From: Candidatus Scalindua sp.
GTDB taxonomy: Bacteria > Planctomycetota > Brocadiia > Brocadiales > Scalinduaceae
NCBI GenBank assembly: GCA_021776915.1
Contig: JAIQZU010000007.1
Location: 1 to 60,024 of the forward strand
DNA length: 60,024 nucleotides
Direction: 5' to 3'
Both the position numbers and the translations under genes were made by a program. Below are positions 58,658 to 60,024 of this stretch, piece by piece. Position 1 is the first letter of the stretch. Each line of letters begins with the position of its first letter. The notes beneath the pieces are model-generated. The model was not told the DNA's origin, did no database searches, and saw nothing but the letters and a program-made list of their open reading frames with translations.

Positions 58658-58769
58658 AATTAATTCATTAGTTCCTCTATATTTAAGGAAATCAGAAGCC
58701 GAGGAAATGATGAAGGAGAGTCGCTGGCATTACTCAAAATTGATTTCCATAAAAAACAAAAACGCATAA
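58658..58769 (+). pseudogene. tsaB': Duplicated 3' fragment of tsaB (distal copy)
   Basis: The first 69 bases (58658-58726) are identical to the tsaB end. The frame then continues ESRWHYSKLISIKNKNA to a TAA at 58767-58769, instead of stopping after ESR. This longer C-terminus is probably the original one, as explained for anmK. Confidence 0.88.
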
Positions 58770-58848
58770 AAAACAAAAACTTGACAATCTTCCTCAACTG
58801 TATTAACATGACCTTAATTCTGGTCAACCTTAATGGAGGTCTTATATT

Positions 58849-59109
58849 ATGAAAACATTGTCTCTTTCAGAAGCAAAAATGAAGTTAAGCAGTCTCGTAG
58901 AAGCTGTCAGCGCCACTGACAAAGCGGTTGTAATTACAAAAAACGGGTCACCTGCCGCTGTCCTGGTAAGTCCGGACGAATTTGAAAGCTGGAAGGAGAC
59001 TATTGCTATTCGTACGGATGTGCCACTTATGCAGGAAATAAAAAGAGGTTTAAAGGCTTTAAAAAGTAAGAAAGCAAGACTCTATACACTCGATGAACTT
59101 ATCGGGTAA
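58849..59109 (+). CDS. Phd/YefM-family antitoxin
   Basis: An 86-residue protein: MKTLSLSEAKMKLSSLVEAV, VVITKNGSPAAVLVSPDEFE and SWKETI, the Phd/YefM DNA-binding fold, followed by a toxin-binding tail (MQEIKRGLKALKSKKARLYT, LDELIG). GGAGG lies 10 bases before the ATG. It is the first gene of an antitoxin-toxin operon directly beyond the distal tsaB repeat. Confidence 0.9.
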   Translation: MKTLSLSEAKMKLSSLVEAVSATDKAVVITKNGSPAAVLVSPDEFESWKETIAIRTDVPLMQEIKRGLKALKSKKARLYTLDELIG

Positions 59110-59121
59110 TATATTCCGCAA

Positions 59122-59412
59122 ATGAAGCAATCCATAAGAAAACTCAAAGTTCCTGATATTGTTGCGATACTCATACGGAACTTGCATCCACATCTTAAGA
59201 AAAAAATCAAGGCATCCTTACAGGCAATAGTTTCTGATCCATATTCAGGAAAACTTCTAAAAGACGAACTCGAAGGCTTGAGAAGTTTTCGTGTTAGTCG
59301 GTTCAGGATAATATACAGAATTTCAGGTAAGAAGCTCATTGAGATTATTGCCATAGGCCCGCGGGAATGTATCTATGAGGAAACTTTCCGGTTACTTAAG
59401 AACATGGATTAA
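59122..59412 (+). CDS. RelE/ParE-family toxin
   Basis: A 96-residue basic protein: MKQSIRKLKVPDIVAILIRN, LHPHLKKKIKASLQAIVSDP, YSGKLLKDELEGLRSFRVSR and FRIIYRISGKKLIEIIAIGP, then RECIYEETFRLL. The order of the G.....L.G.RS.RV...R..Y block is the RelE signature. It lies 12 bases after the antitoxin stop. Its target would be translating ribosomes. Confidence 0.9.
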   Translation: MKQSIRKLKVPDIVAILIRNLHPHLKKKIKASLQAIVSDPYSGKLLKDELEGLRSFRVSRFRIIYRISGKKLIEIIAIGPRECIYEETFRLLKNMD

Positions 59413-59658
59413 ACTTGACTTCAATTATTACATAGCTTTATTATCCCATTTCAAACTTCCAACTATAAAAACTATACCACATAGAGTAATGTGGATAAGT
59501 TATTTTAAATGCAGATGTCTATACGAGTGTAGAAACATGAACGTTTCCTGCTGTATATAGTTGTTCTCAAAACAGAATATATTTCCTTTATAAAAAATCC
59601 GGAGAAACGGATTGTGTTAAGTGGCACGATGTGACGCCTGATTTTTATTAATTTATTT

Positions 59659-60024
59659 ATGGCAGAGATTGGTGTATTAAATAATTTAAGGGTCGTAAAA
59701 GAAGTTGATTTCGGCGTTTATCTTGACGGAGGAGAGCATGGCGAAATCCTGCTGCCGCGCAGGTATGTCCCCGCAAATTACAAAGTTGATGAAAACGTCA
59801 GGGTTTTTATCTATCTCGATTCCGAAGATCGTCTTATTGCCACTACTGAAAGACCCTATGCCATGGCAGGCGACTTTGCGTTTCTGAAGGTTGTTGCGGT
59901 TAATTCTGTCGGAGCATTCCTCGACTGGGGTTTACCCAAAGATCTGCTGGTACCTTTCAGTGAACAACGTCCTCTTATGGAAAAAGGTAAATCGTATATA
60001 GTCAGAATTTATGTTGACAAACAA
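59659..60024 (+). CDS. CvfB/YitL-like S1-domain RNA-binding protein, N-terminal part
   Basis: Open from ATG 59659 to the window edge (122 codons). It reads MAEIGVLNNLRVVKEVDFGV and YLDGGEHGEILLPRRYVPAN, then VFIYLDSEDRLIATTERPYA and FLKVVAVNSVGAFLDWGLPK followed by DLLVPFSEQRPLMEKG. These are the first tandem S1-like domains of CvfB, an RNA-binding regulator. The C-terminal winged helix would lie beyond the edge. No strong ribosome site is seen. Confidence 0.85.
   Translation, partial: MAEIGVLNNLRVVKEVDFGVYLDGGEHGEILLPRRYVPANYKVDENVRVFIYLDSEDRLIATTERPYAMAGDFAFLKVVAVNSVGAFLDWGLPKDLLVPFSEQRPLMEKGKSYIVRIYVDKQ

Overview
The window looks like a chromosomal segment of an anaerobic, low-GC Gram-negative bacterium. 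My best guess is an anammox planctomycete (Brocadiales, Scalindua/Brocadia-like). This is an inference from the gene mix (monofunctional CO dehydrogenase CooS, ferredoxin-dependent 2-oxoglutarate oxidoreductase next to succinyl-CoA synthetase, small c-type cytochromes, hemerythrins, abundant toxin-antitoxin modules) and not from any marker gene. No rRNA, tRNA, IS transposase, integrase or CRISPR array was recognised.

Layout. 1-6 kb: the cut N-terminus of a B12-binding radical-SAM protein, a triheme cytochrome frame broken by two in-frame TAA codons, a small membrane protein, a hemerythrin, RluA, a COG3044 ATPase and a HigBA pair. 6.5-17.7 kb: a defence-type island with AddA and AddB helicase-nucleases, an AbiE pair under a striking divergent promoter, a duplicated 5' fragment of addB, and a DUF5131/TcmP pair. 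17.7-26.2 kb: repeat-rich DNA with a heme lipoprotein, a second hemerythrin, an inner-membrane protein, anmK, an amino-acid permease and a GlpX-like/HhH/TPR fusion. 26.4-34 kb: cooS, a Phd/PIN module with a nonsense codon, a HEPN-GGCT fusion, a GNAT enzyme, a GMC oxidoreductase with its TAT-exported partner, and an EGKCG-repeat secreted peptide. 34.4-41.5 kb: DUF1015, a SAM-I riboswitch in front of a threonine-synthase-like enzyme and a ThiS/MoaD-like carrier, NnrE, endonuclease V and an SbcD/YhaO-like nuclease. 41.6-48.2 kb: one central-carbon operon, sucC-sucD-korD-korA-korB-(GNAT-korC)-gpmI. 48.4-60 kb: aldo/keto reductase, YajL, a HigBA-type module, a GIY-YIG protein, an exported pyrophosphatase, LysA, ArgH, TsaB, a secreted-protein cassette, a Phd/RelE module and the start of a CvfB-like protein.

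Main pattern. At least four times, accessory cargo sits directly against a core gene, and the end of that gene is present twice as a direct repeat bracketing the cargo. The cases are the 5' end of addB (cargo AbiE), and the 3' ends of anmK (cargo a membrane protein), yajL (cargo a toxin-antitoxin pair) and tsaB (cargo three secreted-protein genes). A fifth, noncoding case brackets the heme lipoprotein. The core gene always stays intact. In anmK and tsaB the gene-proximal copy runs into a new, cargo-derived C-terminus, while the distal copy appears to keep the ancestral one. This fits Campbell-like integration of cassettes carrying a gene end. Repeat identities range from 100% to about 90%, which suggests repeated events of different age.

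Other highlights: twin perfect TTGACA-17-TATAAT promoters with matching palindromes that may place addAB under the AbiEi repressor; an orphan oxazolin-like (HvfA-type) precursor with 12 EGKCG motifs; a SAM-regulated ThrC-like/ThiS-like pair that suggests protein-thiocarboxylate sulfur transfer; and several unusual fusions.
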